This document shows positions 22,150-33,248 of a stretch of 64,000 bases of DNA, piece by piece. Under the pieces are notes generated by a model that did no database searches, was not told the origin of the DNA, and saw only the letters and a list, made by a program, of their open reading frames with translations. Both the position numbers and the translations under genes were made by a program. Source of the DNA: Gnetum montanum (Eukaryota > Streptophyta > Gnetopsida > Gnetales > Gnetaceae); the NCBI GenBank assembly GCA_015680685.1, contig MNCI01007634.1, forward strand, positions 559,632 to 623,631, read 5' to 3'. Within the stretch, counting starts at the first letter, position 1; each line of letters begins with the position of its first letter.

Positions 22150-23870
22150 TGGGATATTTTATATTATACCGTCTAAGCACAAGAAAACACATTTTTAGAC
22201 ATTAACAGTTGTGGAACTTGCAGAAATGAAATGAACAAGATTAAATCTTACCATGCCTGTTAACTTCGAATTAATTGTTCTAACTCTTTCAAAGTGTAAT
22301 ATTTACTGGTTGCAATGAAAAAGCAATTTTTTTTTTCAAAAAACTTGTATGATGTAAACAGGCTTGATGATGGATAATGATTGGCCATGTTCAACTACCG
22401 TAAATCTGTAATAACAAAATCATCCTGTCTCTTATAAGAATTGGGAAGTAGAAACATTCCAATGTGAATGTGCACAATGTAAAAATCAGCATTGCACAGA
22501 TAGCATGAAGAATATCAGTTGATAGTAAAACGATGATGTGGACAGCCTATATAATTACCTGATACAAAATTGTAGGTTGGCTTCAACATCCTGTATCTTA
22601 TCCAATGCAGCCAACAACTTGTCAACAGATCAGATATCTTCAACACACCTTGACAATCCACTGTATATTAAATCTAGCTTATAGTGTTTAGTGGACTGTC
22701 AGAGTGATAACACTGTATGAAATGTTGCAAGAGTTCACACAACTAACAAACATGTTATTTCACTCAATGTTCGAGATCCTTTATTCTTATTCTGAAATGT
22801 ATGTCTCACTATTGAAATGATCAGCTAGGGCATCTTTATGTAGGTCTAAATTGGATTCAAGTCTCAAGTCCAGTTCTTCTTGAGCTTATTTTAGTCATTA
22901 TTATTACTAATTTCATTAATGTAAATACATCAATATGCAGTGTAGACATATACTTCATTATATAGAAACCATCACAAGACATGTCCTCTCTCTGTTGGAA
23001 TTCCAATTCATTCAAAGGTATTTGTAACCATTCCTCTGTTGGCTGATTGCATAAGGGACAAGGCATTTACTGTCTGTATTTAACAAGATTCAAATTACTT
23101 GCTTAGCAGAATCATTAAAGATCACAGGCAGTACCTCAAGCACCCCAAAATCATTGGCACTTGATCACCAACCAAAGAATTTGCTCATATAATGATCCTT
23201 TTCTTTGGGGATTGAGTTAGGATGTTTTGTGATGTGCTTTTGAATATTTTCTGTGTCTGGTTTATTGGTGTGACTGTGTTCTGAGCATGAATATGGCTGA
23301 CTATGACTTGAATTGAAGTTATTAAATAAAAGTTTTATTTCCAGGTTGTTTATTTAGTATTTCTTTTTGGCCTTGGCAATTTATGAAGGATAAAACCATA
23401 ACATGAATGGTTGATTGCATCAGTGCATTTTTGCATGCTCTGAATTTTTTAGGTTGAAATGAAAAGAAATTAGACTGATATATTCAAAGAAAAAGGTGAT
23501 AACAGGTGATTCATTGCTATTTTATAAATTTGAATGTGTATAAATGAAATTAGAAAGGAGAGGAACCTGACCTATGAATCAGGATGATTGCTTTACTTTT
23601 TTTAATGATAGAAGGTCACATGATGACTTTTCAATGCTCATAAGATGATACAGCACTAGTTGTATCACAGAGCGCTTACAGGAGAAGGTATTCCTTGGTT
23701 TGATTCTTTGAGTTTATGTTTTCCTTGACTCTTGCTCATGAAGCTTTCACCTATTATACGCTTTGATTTTATTTTATTATACTCTTTGATTTTATTTTAT
23801 TTTATTCTTGTATGGAAGAATTCTGGTGAAATAATAAGTGAGACTTCCTAGTTTTAAAATAATAAGTGAG
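22150..23870. other. Unassigned AT-rich stretch
   Basis: No supported gene, element or RNA. Short frames here have no recognisable content. It resembles intronic or intergenic plant DNA. A 14-base direct repeat (ATAATAAGTGAGAC) at about 23833 and 23860 lies at the edge of the GC-rich segment. Confidence 0.5.
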
Positions 23871-23871
23871 A

Positions 23872-24103
23872 CCGCGCTCATGAGCATAGTGCCCGGCAAT
23901 GGCTGCGAGGGGGGCGTTGCCCATACCTCATGCTAGGTATTAACAGCGACTGTTCTTGGGGCCGCCTTCGCCGGCACATCCGCCGAACCTCGGCTCAGTG
24001 CCACCCTGATGCCGGCACTTCCTCCGATGACCGGACAAGAAGGCAGGCAGCCATGTAGGGCCTCCAGCAGGCTGCCGGTTTCATGGACACGGAGGAGCAC
24101 CGC
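23872..24103. other. GC-rich segment abutting an assembly gap
   Basis: About 230 bases of clearly higher GC than anything else in the window, starting abruptly after GTGAGAC and ending at the run of N. Words such as GGCCGCCTTCGCCGGC are foreign to the surroundings. Frames through it (for example GAAFAGTSAEPRLSATLMP) are not recognised. It could be a captured organelle or mobile sequence, contamination, or a wrong join. Confidence 0.5.
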
Positions 24104-24389
24104 ANNNNNNNNNNNNNNNNNNNNNNNNNNNNNNNNNNNNNNNNNNNNNNNNNNNNNNNNNNNNNNNNNNNNNNNNNNNNNNNNNNNNNNNNNNNNNNNN
24201 NNNNNNNNNNNNNNNNNNNNNNNNNNNNNNNNNNNNNNNNNNNNNNNNNNNNNNNNNNNNNNNNNNNNNNNNNNNNNNNNNNNNNNNNNNNNNNNNNNNN
24301 NNNNNNNNNNNNNNNNNNNNNNNNNNNNNNNNNNNNNNNNNNNNNNNNNNNNNNNNNNNNNNNNNNNNNNNNNNNNNNNNNNNNNNNNN
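24104..24389. other. Assembly gap (286 N)
   Basis: A run of N with a GC-rich left edge and an A-rich right edge (TC followed by 13 A). Apparent reading frames through it are artefacts. Confidence 0.99.
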
Positions 24390-24579
24390 TCAAAAAAAAA
24401 AAAAATGATTTTAAGTGCATATTTTATTATCTTAGGAGGAATTGAATCTCAGTCCTCTTAGTTAGAAGAGTTAGATGTCTATTTTTTCTTTAATGGGTGG
24501 CTTTAGGAAAGATTGAACTTGAGGCCTGACTTTGGATCTGTAAAAAGAATGTAACTGCCAAAGAAAGCTAGTTACGTAA

Positions 24580-24838
24580 GGGCCTGTTTGGTTGGGTGAA
24601 TCTGAAGATGTTGAATTGCTGGAGATGCTGAGTTTACGGATTCTTGAATCTAAGCAGATTACACCTCCATTGGTGACGGTGAAATCAAAAAAATAAAAGA
24701 AATGGTGGGCCTAACATAAATATGAAGATTAATATGCGTAAACCTCAATGGAATTAAGTAAAACCAAATAGTTTCCTAAATATAATGGGTAGACTTTACT
24801 GATCCAGCAGCTAGAGAATCATGCAACCAAACACGCCC
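24580..24838. mobile_element. Tourist-type MITE (PIF/Harbinger)
   Basis: 259 bases with terminal inverted repeats GGGCCTGTTTGGTTG and CAACCAAACACGCCC (14 of 15 bases paired), flanked on both sides by TAA (24577-24579 and 24839-24841). A 3-bp TAA/TTA target duplication and GGGC...TGTTTGG ends are standard for PIF/Harbinger-derived Tourist elements. There is no coding capacity, so it would need a transposase supplied elsewhere. Confidence 0.85.
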
Positions 24839-24841
24839 TAA

Positions 24842-25825
24842 AGAAACTGAAACTGAAATGTGAGTGAATAAATAGAGGGCAGGCAGAGCAAAAACGGGGA
24901 AGGAGAGAGAGAGAGGAGGAGGAGGACAACAAAGGAAAGGAAAGGAAGAGTAGAAAAGAGGATTAAAGTAACATCAACAACTACAATAATAAGGGACACA
25001 TCTTCAACAACTACAGTAATAAGGGACACATCTTCAACAACAAAAAGGAACAAGTGGCCATTTAAAAGGGGGTTTGGAAGACTAAACAAGGTGGACGCAT
25101 AGTTTCTCTCTTGTTTTACTTGTGGTTGAAGTATGATTTTATTTTTAGAATTCTTTCACCATCTTAAATGCTTTCTGAATCAGATTTTTTTTTATCTATG
25201 ACATTTTGGATTGTTGAATCCTGATTTTTGTGGATCTCTCCACCTGTCCTTGCACTCTCAAACCTAAATGACATGGATGAGAGTTGTTTTTTCATGATAG
25301 ACTTGGAAACATCTATAAAGATTTTGGGCAGTTTGACATAAAGATTTGTCAACAGGGGCAAGAGATCCCTAATATGGGGATTGGTACCATTGGCAAAAAG
25401 CAGATGTATCTGGACCCATCTTGATTTTGAAGATCTTGAAATGAATTTCTAAGAGTTGTCATTATGGTGATTTCTCAGGTTTGACCTTGATTTTCTGTGC
25501 ATGGAACTGATCTTGGATTTCTCTTTTTTTTTTTTTCACCAATTTGTGGAATTCTTAACCCTATATGAAACCTCCTCAGTTCTGATTTAATTATCTTTCT
25601 ACAATTCATTGACCAGAGGGGCTAATCAACAAAAAATTAATTTAAAATGTTTTCTAGTTACAAATTTTCATTATATGATTTTGTTGAATTATTACCTGTG
25701 GAAATTTTGAAAATCTATATGGATGACTTGAGCAACTTTCATATATCTTTTCTTTTGAGATGGGTTGGCTGATATGCTGCATAAACAACTTGGTGGTTGA
25801 GACCGCTTTCACTTGTGGGTTGCAG
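24842..25825. other. Unassigned stretch with simple repeats
   Basis: Contains a GA-rich tract (24905-24930) and a direct repeat of about 42 bases (units near 24970-25010 and 25011-25050, built on ACAACTACA(G/A)TAATAAGGGA). No gene or element is recognised. Confidence 0.4.
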
Positions 25826-25829
25826 TAAG

Positions 25830-27790
25830 GTTACGTAGGTGGTTGAGATTGATCTAGGTTTGTAGCCTACGTTGAAGGAGGTGTATAAGAAATGCTCGGT
25901 TGGTAACCCATGAAGATTCTCTCTTGAAATTGCAGTGAGTAGGGTACCCCCTAAAAAAAAATACCCTGCAAGATATTATCCCTGGGAGGAGTGTGATATT
26001 GTTTGCCTGTAGGAGAACAAATTGCAGGCTACGAAGGCCCATCTTCTGCGATGGGTGGGGTGGCAGACACAAATGGTGCCTAGTCTAGGAAAAGCAGGAG
26101 GGTTAGCTGTTCTAGCAAAGAGGCTGTTCGGGCCAGTCGACTCCTCGTGATGGAGTATTATGGTGCAACTTTAGGAGGGCAACATATGGCCTACAAATTT
26201 CTATGGTGCTCAAAGATGGGAGGAACTGTTGCAGGAATTGAGGCGGATTGTTGCATTGGTTGACTTGAGGCGATGGATTGTGATTGGCAATTTTAATCAA
26301 CGCCTGTACACTTGTTAGAAAATGGGTCTTGATATGATGCAACCATTGGGCAGTAGATAGTCTTTGGATTTCTTGTAGGAACATGATTTAGTCGATGTGG
26401 AGATCACTGGATGCAAGTAGACTTGGAGCAATCGTTGGAGGGGAAAAGATCATGTACTGTCTCGGATTGACCATGTGTGGATTAGTACCCACATTGTGAT
26501 GGAATCTGAGATATAGGTGGTGGGGAAAGAGAGATTGGTGTCAGACCACCGGTCCCTTTGTTGTTAGGTGGGTAGGCTGACTAGGCCATGGGCTTCACCA
26601 TTTTAGTTTGAGCAATCTTGGTTGGTAAAGCCATGACTTAGGCTAATGGTAATGGGGATTTGGGTAGTCTATAATGCAGATATGGTGATGGGTGTTGGCA
26701 GCTTCGAGGGAGGGGTCAACTATGTCGGCACTAGAGATGGTGGGGGTTCGAGATGAGCTTGAGGCAACTAATTTTCAGATCCGACACCTTGAGGCGGAAA
26801 AGGCACTGCTGGAGATGGCGGCGGAGGAGACATGGGCAATCAAGATTACATTTGAAGCCAAGGCGATGGAGGAAGCTACGGAGCAGGCGAGGAGGGCAGA
26901 GAGGTACGTTTGGAAGGCTAGGTGGGCAGCTTAGGAGTAGGAGTTTGCCCATCGGTTGAGTGCGGTAGAGCAAGAACTGGTGGAACCAGGAAAGGAATTT
27001 CAATGTGCTCTGGATCTGAAAGAGTCGGCCCTGAGGGCTACTTTGGAAGATTCTTTGTGGGAGCAAGTACGGGCTGAGTTGCTGCTTGGTAAGCAGCATA
27101 ATGCAGAGCGGGAGCAAGCCGAGTAAGAGGAGTGGAGCAATAGGAGGTGGAGCAACTCCAATAGTAGATGGATTGTGTGCATGAGCATGGGCTTCAAATG
27201 TGGCTGTGGTTAAGTGTCCCTGCGAAATTATGGACATTTGTTGTAATGTGCTGTTTGGGGGGGGGGGGGTTTGCGGGGTGCGCTCCGTAGACACATTCGG
27301 TGAACTATGACAAAGCTATACCTGGATGGAAAGGGTACAACAATGGATTGCACACATGAGGCCGAGGCTACTAAAGAGTTCCAACAAGCTACGACTTTTG
27401 TGGATACAAAACAACATCGGCTGGTGTTGGATACTATGCATGCCTAGGAATAGGCAAGATGTCCTTGTCTATGGTTATCAAGAAGACTCTAGCATAGAGT
27501 CGTGGGTGGGAAGGGGGACAGGTCTTGGTGGGGACTTGTTTGCCCCATGGTCGTTTTTGTTGGTTTCAGGGTGTAGGGTTATTAGGTCGTTTCTTACCTT
27601 ATTGTGAAGTTTCTTCTTGCGCTACTTGAGTGTTGGAAGATGGCTTGGGGGGAGTGGATTATGTTATGGGAACTTTTGGATCTGGGGGAGGATTAACCCC
27701 ATGTGGTCTTTTGTGGTTGGAATGGATTCCCGCTTTGTACACATTTTACTTTAATATAATTTTGCCTGAATTTTTCTCGAAAAAAATATG
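25830..27790 (+). mobile_element. L1-like LINE fragment with A-rich 3' end
   Basis: An endonuclease domain in pieces: CDIVCL near 25990, KAGGLAVLAKR near 26090, RRWIVIGNFNQRL near 26265, DHVLSRIDHVWIST near 26450 and VSDHRSLC near 26540. This order is that of plant L1 apurinic endonuclease (the usual GDFN reads GNFN). Reverse transcriptase is not found. Instead a coiled-coil frame (26692-27124) follows, then GT-rich DNA ending at TTTTTCTCGAAAAAAA (27768-27788), like a LINE tail. It is either an internally deleted LINE or two units joined. Confidence 0.6.
26692..27124 (+). pseudogene. Long coiled-coil frame, one TAG stop inside
   Basis: Reads as one long helix rich in Glu, Ala, Arg and Leu (RDELEATNFQIRHLEAEKAL; EEATEQARRAERYVWKAR), broken by a TAG at about 26932 and continuing in the same frame (EEFAHRLSAVEQEL; RATLEDSLWEQVRAELLLGK). 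GC content and codon use are higher than in its neighbours. Such helices occur in some plant retroelement Gag-like proteins and in filament-type host proteins; I cannot choose. The opposite-strand 187-codon frame over it is a shadow. Confidence 0.5.
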
Positions 27791-28396
27791 CGATGCAATC
27801 ATGGTTGATATGAGGGACAAGGTTGATGAGACTGTATCGATGAGGAAACCTCACATGATACAAATAAAATTTTAAAACATGATAGACAAATTTACACTTT
27901 CCATTATGTTGAGTTTTCACTAGGACAAGCAAGAGTTGTAGCATGATGTACATGGAAGGTTCTGTAAAGAACCACAAGAAGTTGCAAGTGGTGCATTTGA
28001 GTAAGCATTGATTAATCAAGGCCTGCTAGAGGACTTGGAGGATTATGATTACCTTGAACTGAAGGAATTTAACTACATTTCTCATCATATACAAGAGTTT
28101 TGTGACTTGATTGTAGAGAGAGAGAGTTTGAACATATCATTATAAGAGGGATGTAGGTCCAACACCATTGAGCTCTCATGAATTTGAGTTGAATAATCCC
28201 AATAGCAAGAAGCCCATGTATTCTACTCCATGGGGTCCCAACTCTACTAGCTATGGACAAAATATATCATTCTTCAATTGTCTTTATCCTTCACTTAATG
28301 ATCTACCACTATCCCTATTTCATTTCTAAAGTTGTCTCTTCCTCCATAGTAAAAGAGCTTAAATCCTTCACCAATGTAATTTTCTTTCTTTCCCTT
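27791..28396. other. Unassigned stretch
   Basis: No gene or element identified. Short open stretches have no recognised content. Confidence 0.4.
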
Positions 28397-28560
28397 TCAT
28401 CTAGTTTCCTGTAAGCAAATTATATCGACTCTTTTCCTCTTTATCAAATTCATAAGGTTATTGGTCTTCATTGTCAGTGAGCCAATGTTTGATGTAGTCA
28501 TCCTAAATTGTTGGTGCCTCTCATGGATCTTATGTTGGGCTAGCTTCTTTACCAATACTT
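28397..28560 (-). pseudogene. RTE-type LINE endonuclease fragment
   Basis: On the minus strand the end of a 126-codon frame reads RMTTSNIGSLTMKTNNLMNL and then KRVDIICLQETR. This matches the start of plant RTE/craniofugal-type LINE endonucleases (usual form TWNIGSLTGK...ILCLQETKW). The first part of the frame is not conserved. The body of the element is not continuous here; a 3' part of a similar LINE lies on the other strand at 30220-30690. Confidence 0.55.
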
Positions 28561-28777
28561 GTCCAAGATGATGTGGAAACCCTTGCATATTTGACACAAC
28601 AAGTAGGCATTGTTGTTGTGTGTTGCTTCCGTTTAATGTCCTAGTAAGCCTATGCTCATTTCTCATCGCAATTGAGCCCTTCCATTGCTGTTTGTCACAT
28701 TTGGGAAATGCCCTACTAGAAGGAATATACAAAACCTTTGATTTATCACATATATAGATTAAAATGAAATCACTCAT

Positions 28778-30200
28778 TGTGGAATGACTTTATTTACCCA
28801 CATAATATCAGTTTGAAGGGAAGCGTTGAGAGATAATTTATAATGATATTAAATTCAAACCCGAAACTAGTCTCAAAAGATTCTCTTATGCTTGATTGAA
28901 TAATTAACAAACAACTATAAAGAGACCTCAGGGATACCTTGACGAATACATTGTTTCAAGGAAATGAAGAACCATTCGTGAATGTGGAGATGGAATGAGG
29001 TGGAAGTAATGTAGATGCATGAACGTGAAGGAAGAAGGTGAACATGTAAGATATATAAATACTTGTTTAATTTTGCTAACAATCCTTACTATGACATAGA
29101 AATAGCCAATGTTTCTATTGTGGTAGAGTATGGTCCTTAATTCTAGGGGACTCTTGATTTCTCAAAGATAATTGCTAAATTGCTATTGGAACTCAAGACA
29201 CCATCCAATGGTTTAAGGTACATGTTTGTAAAGGATAATAAGCCACTGATCATTAAATCCATTGATGTGGAGATTATCTATGTTGCTAATATCACCATTG
29301 TTCATTTCACAATCATATGTCACCTCACCACTATACATGAGATGCTTGCTTACTAGTGCAAAATCCTCATCTGCAACAAACCTTGCATACCATCAACGAA
29401 GCTATCCTTTGTATGCATGCATCCTACACCAGCTTAGATTTGAGGAATTAGTTATGAAATCTATGTATAGCGTTTTTTTACTTGTAGCAATGCCCATAAC
29501 TTTATCGTCAACGTTGAATCATACAAGGTGTGATGCCACCATTAGGCTACATCTAACATGCTATTTGATTCTACAAGTTTTACTAACACTTTTAGGGACC
29601 ATCAACAATAACAGATTTTGTGGGTGGATACCCAATATTAGTACTTTGTGCAATGGAAACCAAACGAGCAACACATCCGAAGCCATAATGAAAGGTGAGG
29701 AACTAAAAGTAAGGCCCAAGTCCTTACCAAAGTGGGGCAAACATAGACCACCAATTTGATTACCCTTCATCTTAATTTATACATATAGTTGCTTTCAAGC
29801 CAACTCAAGGTTCATTCAACCTTGACATATTCTCCAATTGCCTAAAAACTTCTGGAAAAGTTTAGTGGTTAATAATGTTGGCATTGCTGTCTATTCCAAC
29901 AAAAATTGTTTGAAGAAGAAAGTGAGAGTGTAAAGGTTGTTGTATTGAATGATAAAAAAAATGAGAAATCAGATTATATAATGTCCTCACATTGCAACTT
30001 ATGATTTTTAGGTTTTGCTTTGTTTGTTTTTGAAATCCAGCATCATTACCTCTTTGTCTTCACGTTTCTTCACACTGCAACAGGATGAATTGTTGCCCTT
30101 AAATGTTGATTAGGACATTAGAAATTTAACAATCTAATAATATAATTGTTCCTTAGCTTGAAACCTCCATTTGAAGCTAGGGGTGTGCTTTGTGATGCAG
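28778..30200. other. Unassigned stretch, possible minus-strand coding decay
   Basis: A plus-strand 165-codon frame (29262-29759) and an overlapping minus frame (29561-29770) show no recognisable domain. On the minus strand short in-frame words such as NVDDKVMGIATSKKTLYI are visible. I see no firm identity. Confidence 0.3.
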
Positions 30201-30219
30201 AATTCCCATTATATTGAAA

Positions 30220-30690
30220 GAAAAGTTCTACAATACTATTATTAGACCTGTGATTCTAGATAATGTGGAATGTTGGCTAATCAAAAAATGTCAGGTTTGA
30301 TGTTTACATGTGGCAAAGATGAGAATGCTAATGTGGATGTTAGGTGTCAATAAGAAAGATAGAATCAACAATTCTCTTATTAGGGAAAGTTTGGGAGTAG
30401 CACCCACAGCTAAAAAGATTAAGGAAAATCATCTTAGATAGTTTAGTCATGTGTAGGGAAGATTAAAAATTGTACCTGTTAGAAGAGGTTGCTTAATTGA
30501 AGTAGAGGGAAAACCATTGAGAGGTAGATTGAAACACACTTGGGTATGCAATAATAAAGAAAATTATTCAAGATCTGGGAATTATTGTTAATTTGGCTCT
30601 GCAGGTGAATGGCAGAAAAGAACTTGTACAATTGACCCTATATAGTTGGGATAAGGCTAGGATCATGATGATAATGAGTTTGAAATCTTC
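30220..30690 (+). mobile_element. 3' end of an RTE-type LINE
   Basis: Decayed C-terminal RT tail: AKMRMLMWMLGVNKKDRI, then IRESLGVAPTAKKIKENHLR, VPVRRGC and GKPLRGRLKHTWV, ending near YSWDKARIMMIMS. This order is the conserved end of plant RTE LINEs (usual AEMRMLRWMCG, RENLGVAPI, RGRPKKTW). The tail has the GATGATAAT-like simple repeat common in this clade. Everything upstream is lost, as expected for 5' truncation. Confidence 0.75.
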
Positions 30691-33017
30691 ATCGGTCTTT
30701 TGATTTTAATTAGAAAACAAAAATCTGCCCTTAATGAAATCTATCCTTAATGAATTGTTCTCACACCATTGAAATACTTCAATCTTATACATTGCCATGA
30801 GTTAATAAACTATTCCAAGTATTTTAGCCTGTGGTAATTAATCTATGTTATCATATTTTCTCATCCTTTTTAATCATGTATAAATTTTTACATAGTGTTT
30901 TCGGTTAGTGCCTACATGTATAATTGAGCTTTAAATCACCTAAGGTAATTCACTAATATGCTTGCTAGAGGTTTCTTAGTTCATATGTTTTTAGCAATTT
31001 CTAGTATGATTTTGATGTAAGATAAAATATTAGAGTTACTAGTGTTCTCAGCATCTTAATTGTTCTTTGCTATTTTGATTTTCTTTTTATCATCCTGTTC
31101 GAAACAGAGTTGTGGTGTCTTAGAGTTATATATTATTGCTACCCAAGTATATGGTTGTTGACGACTGTTTAGATTTCTTCCAATTGGATGCTTAACTTTT
31201 TACATTGCAGAAAATTATTTTAGATCAATGTTGGTGGAGATGGCAAGAGTTGGTTCTTCCTCTATGTGAAGAATGGTTTGCATTTGGGTTACAAGTTATG
31301 GGTCCTCAATGTGTTGAGAAAGTAGCTAGACAGTGTTGAATTTGGTTTCTTTCCTCTTTTGAAATGGTTGTTAATTATTATTGATATGTTAATTATGCCT
31401 TTTAACCATTTGGTAGCTGTGCATTTCTTTTTATATACATGCTTTAGTGTTTCATGTCATTTTTATCAAAGGTTATAAGCATCATTAAAGCTGAGATGTT
31501 ATAGTTGTCAATATTTATTTTCTTGCTTTCCTCAAATTGATCCCATATGAATGATAATTAGAGAGGCTGTATGGGTCTGAGGTTTGCTAATATCACTCAA
31601 TCTTACATGCAATCTCTGAGTTGTATGCATTTGTTTAGTGTGCTTCACTTTAGCATTGCTTTGCATTTTTTCATGATGTCTCTACGGAATGTAAGGTATC
31701 GATGAATACGTAGCTATAACTTGTTAATGCCGAACAATGAATGTATTCTACAATAAGGGAAGTTGAATCATGTAATTTTCAACATAATTGATGCGTTTCT
31801 TATCTTCGAATGACATCTCTGTATTGCTTGCAAGCTAAACTTGGTTGACATAGAAAATTTATGTTCCTTTGACCGTTATTTAAAGTAATGGAAGCAGTTT
31901 TTGATAAGACCTTACCTTGAGTGACGTAGCATCTTAGAGGAAGGTGTGTTGTGGAGTACTTGTGTTTGTGTAAGCACTTTAAAACCTTAATAGTGAGCGG
32001 GCTCGTCCTGTATTTTTTTTCTAGGACAAGTTCAATTTGTGGGTTTTAAGAGGTTGATTTGTGTTGGGCAATTCATGAAACTCATGCGATACAACACATT
32101 TACAGGTGAATTGATGCTTTGCAGTTTATGTATGTTTTAAGATGAACTGAAGCATCATTCCATCACAACTCTACAAGTATACATATGTTTGAGAGATCAA
32201 TAGTTCAACTTTTAGTGCAAGTATTTTTTAAAATAAATTTTAAGTGCACTGTAGTAACACCTTTTGAAATGTTTTAGGTATCAATTAGACATTTTTTCCC
32301 AGCAGGTTCAAAATATGCCCAAATTTATTAAAAAAGGTTACCTTAAATGTTTAATTTCTACTCCTGGATATGTACATGGGAACACAAAACTTCAGATATC
32401 AATGTGTAAAAGAAATAAAAAAAATTCCAGTTCTTTCCTAGAGTGTGGTTTGTAGATCTGTTGACATAGATGCGGTATTATCTTTATCGTGGTGTCTTTA
32501 TCCTAACAACATGGACTAGCATGTTAAGATATATGAAGGATTTGCCTAGGATGTGCATGGATAACATAACATAACATAAGATCAGATAAATTTCATTGTG
32601 TTTTTGGTGTGCTAAGGTTTTCAATAGCCTTTCCTGTTGTCACAATTTAGGCTGCTTAGTGACTAAAGATAAACAAGATATGCTGGTCCCTAGAAATTGC
32701 ACATTATAATGTAAAATCAATTTTATAAGGCATAATCAATTAATCATATTTATTTGCATGTCAAATTCAAATAGAATTCACTCTCTGACCGAGAACATAT
32801 GATCCTTGGATCTCAACTGGTTTTTTAATAGTTTTTTGTTGGATGACAGAATGCCCGCTTTTTGTAGTTCTACTTTTTCCGATTAAGCTATGAAAACATT
32901 TTCTTCACCGAATCCTTGAAATCTTGAATGAAAATTATGAAATTATGATAATTTACAGATATCGTATCTAAATACATAAGAGATTCAATGTATGCCTGAA
33001 TGATTTCTTCCTGTCAG
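30691..33017. other. Intron-like stretch upstream of PWWP exons
   Basis: No confirmed exon. A weak candidate, 31211-31339, follows TACATTGCAG and is open for 42 codons (KIILDQCWWRWQELVLPL). Another open stretch, 32264-32455, has no recognised content. It includes an AACAT microsatellite at 32565-32580. Confidence 0.35.
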
Positions 33018-33248
33018 GATTTGAGATTTAATAATGTCTTGAGTATTGGAGTGGTTTTTGATATTAGGGACATTTGTTTAGTTGATTGTGGCATGTCGTG
33101 TCTAAACAACTGCTCCAATTCAAAGAGTAGAAATTCTAGTGATGTATGTGGTACATCTTATAATAAGACGATTAATGGTGAACACTACTTCATTGATGGA
33201 GAATTGGTATGGGCAAGAACCAATGAATGCTCGTGGTGGCCCGCAAAG
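33018..33248 (+). CDS. PWWP gene exon: start of PWWP domain
   Basis: Acceptor TTCCTGTCAG, donor CCGCAAAG|GTAAAG, phase 0 at both ends. It encodes a Cys/Ser/Asn-rich lead (SCLNNCSNSKSRNSS) and the first strand with SWWP. The ATG at 33000 is in frame, just after a stop, and could be the true start if no upstream exon exists. Confidence 0.75.

Noticed and set aside
23995-24461. Three frames of 120-150 codons across the gap
   Set aside because: They consist mostly of N and exist only because the gap has no stops.
26731-27294. 187-codon minus-strand frame
   Set aside because: Shadow of the plus-strand coiled-coil frame; low complexity and no domain.
31211-31339. Coding exon with KIILDQCWWRWQELVLPL
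   Set aside because: Good acceptor, but there is no donor before the stop, no domain, and the phase to the PWWP exons cannot be shown.
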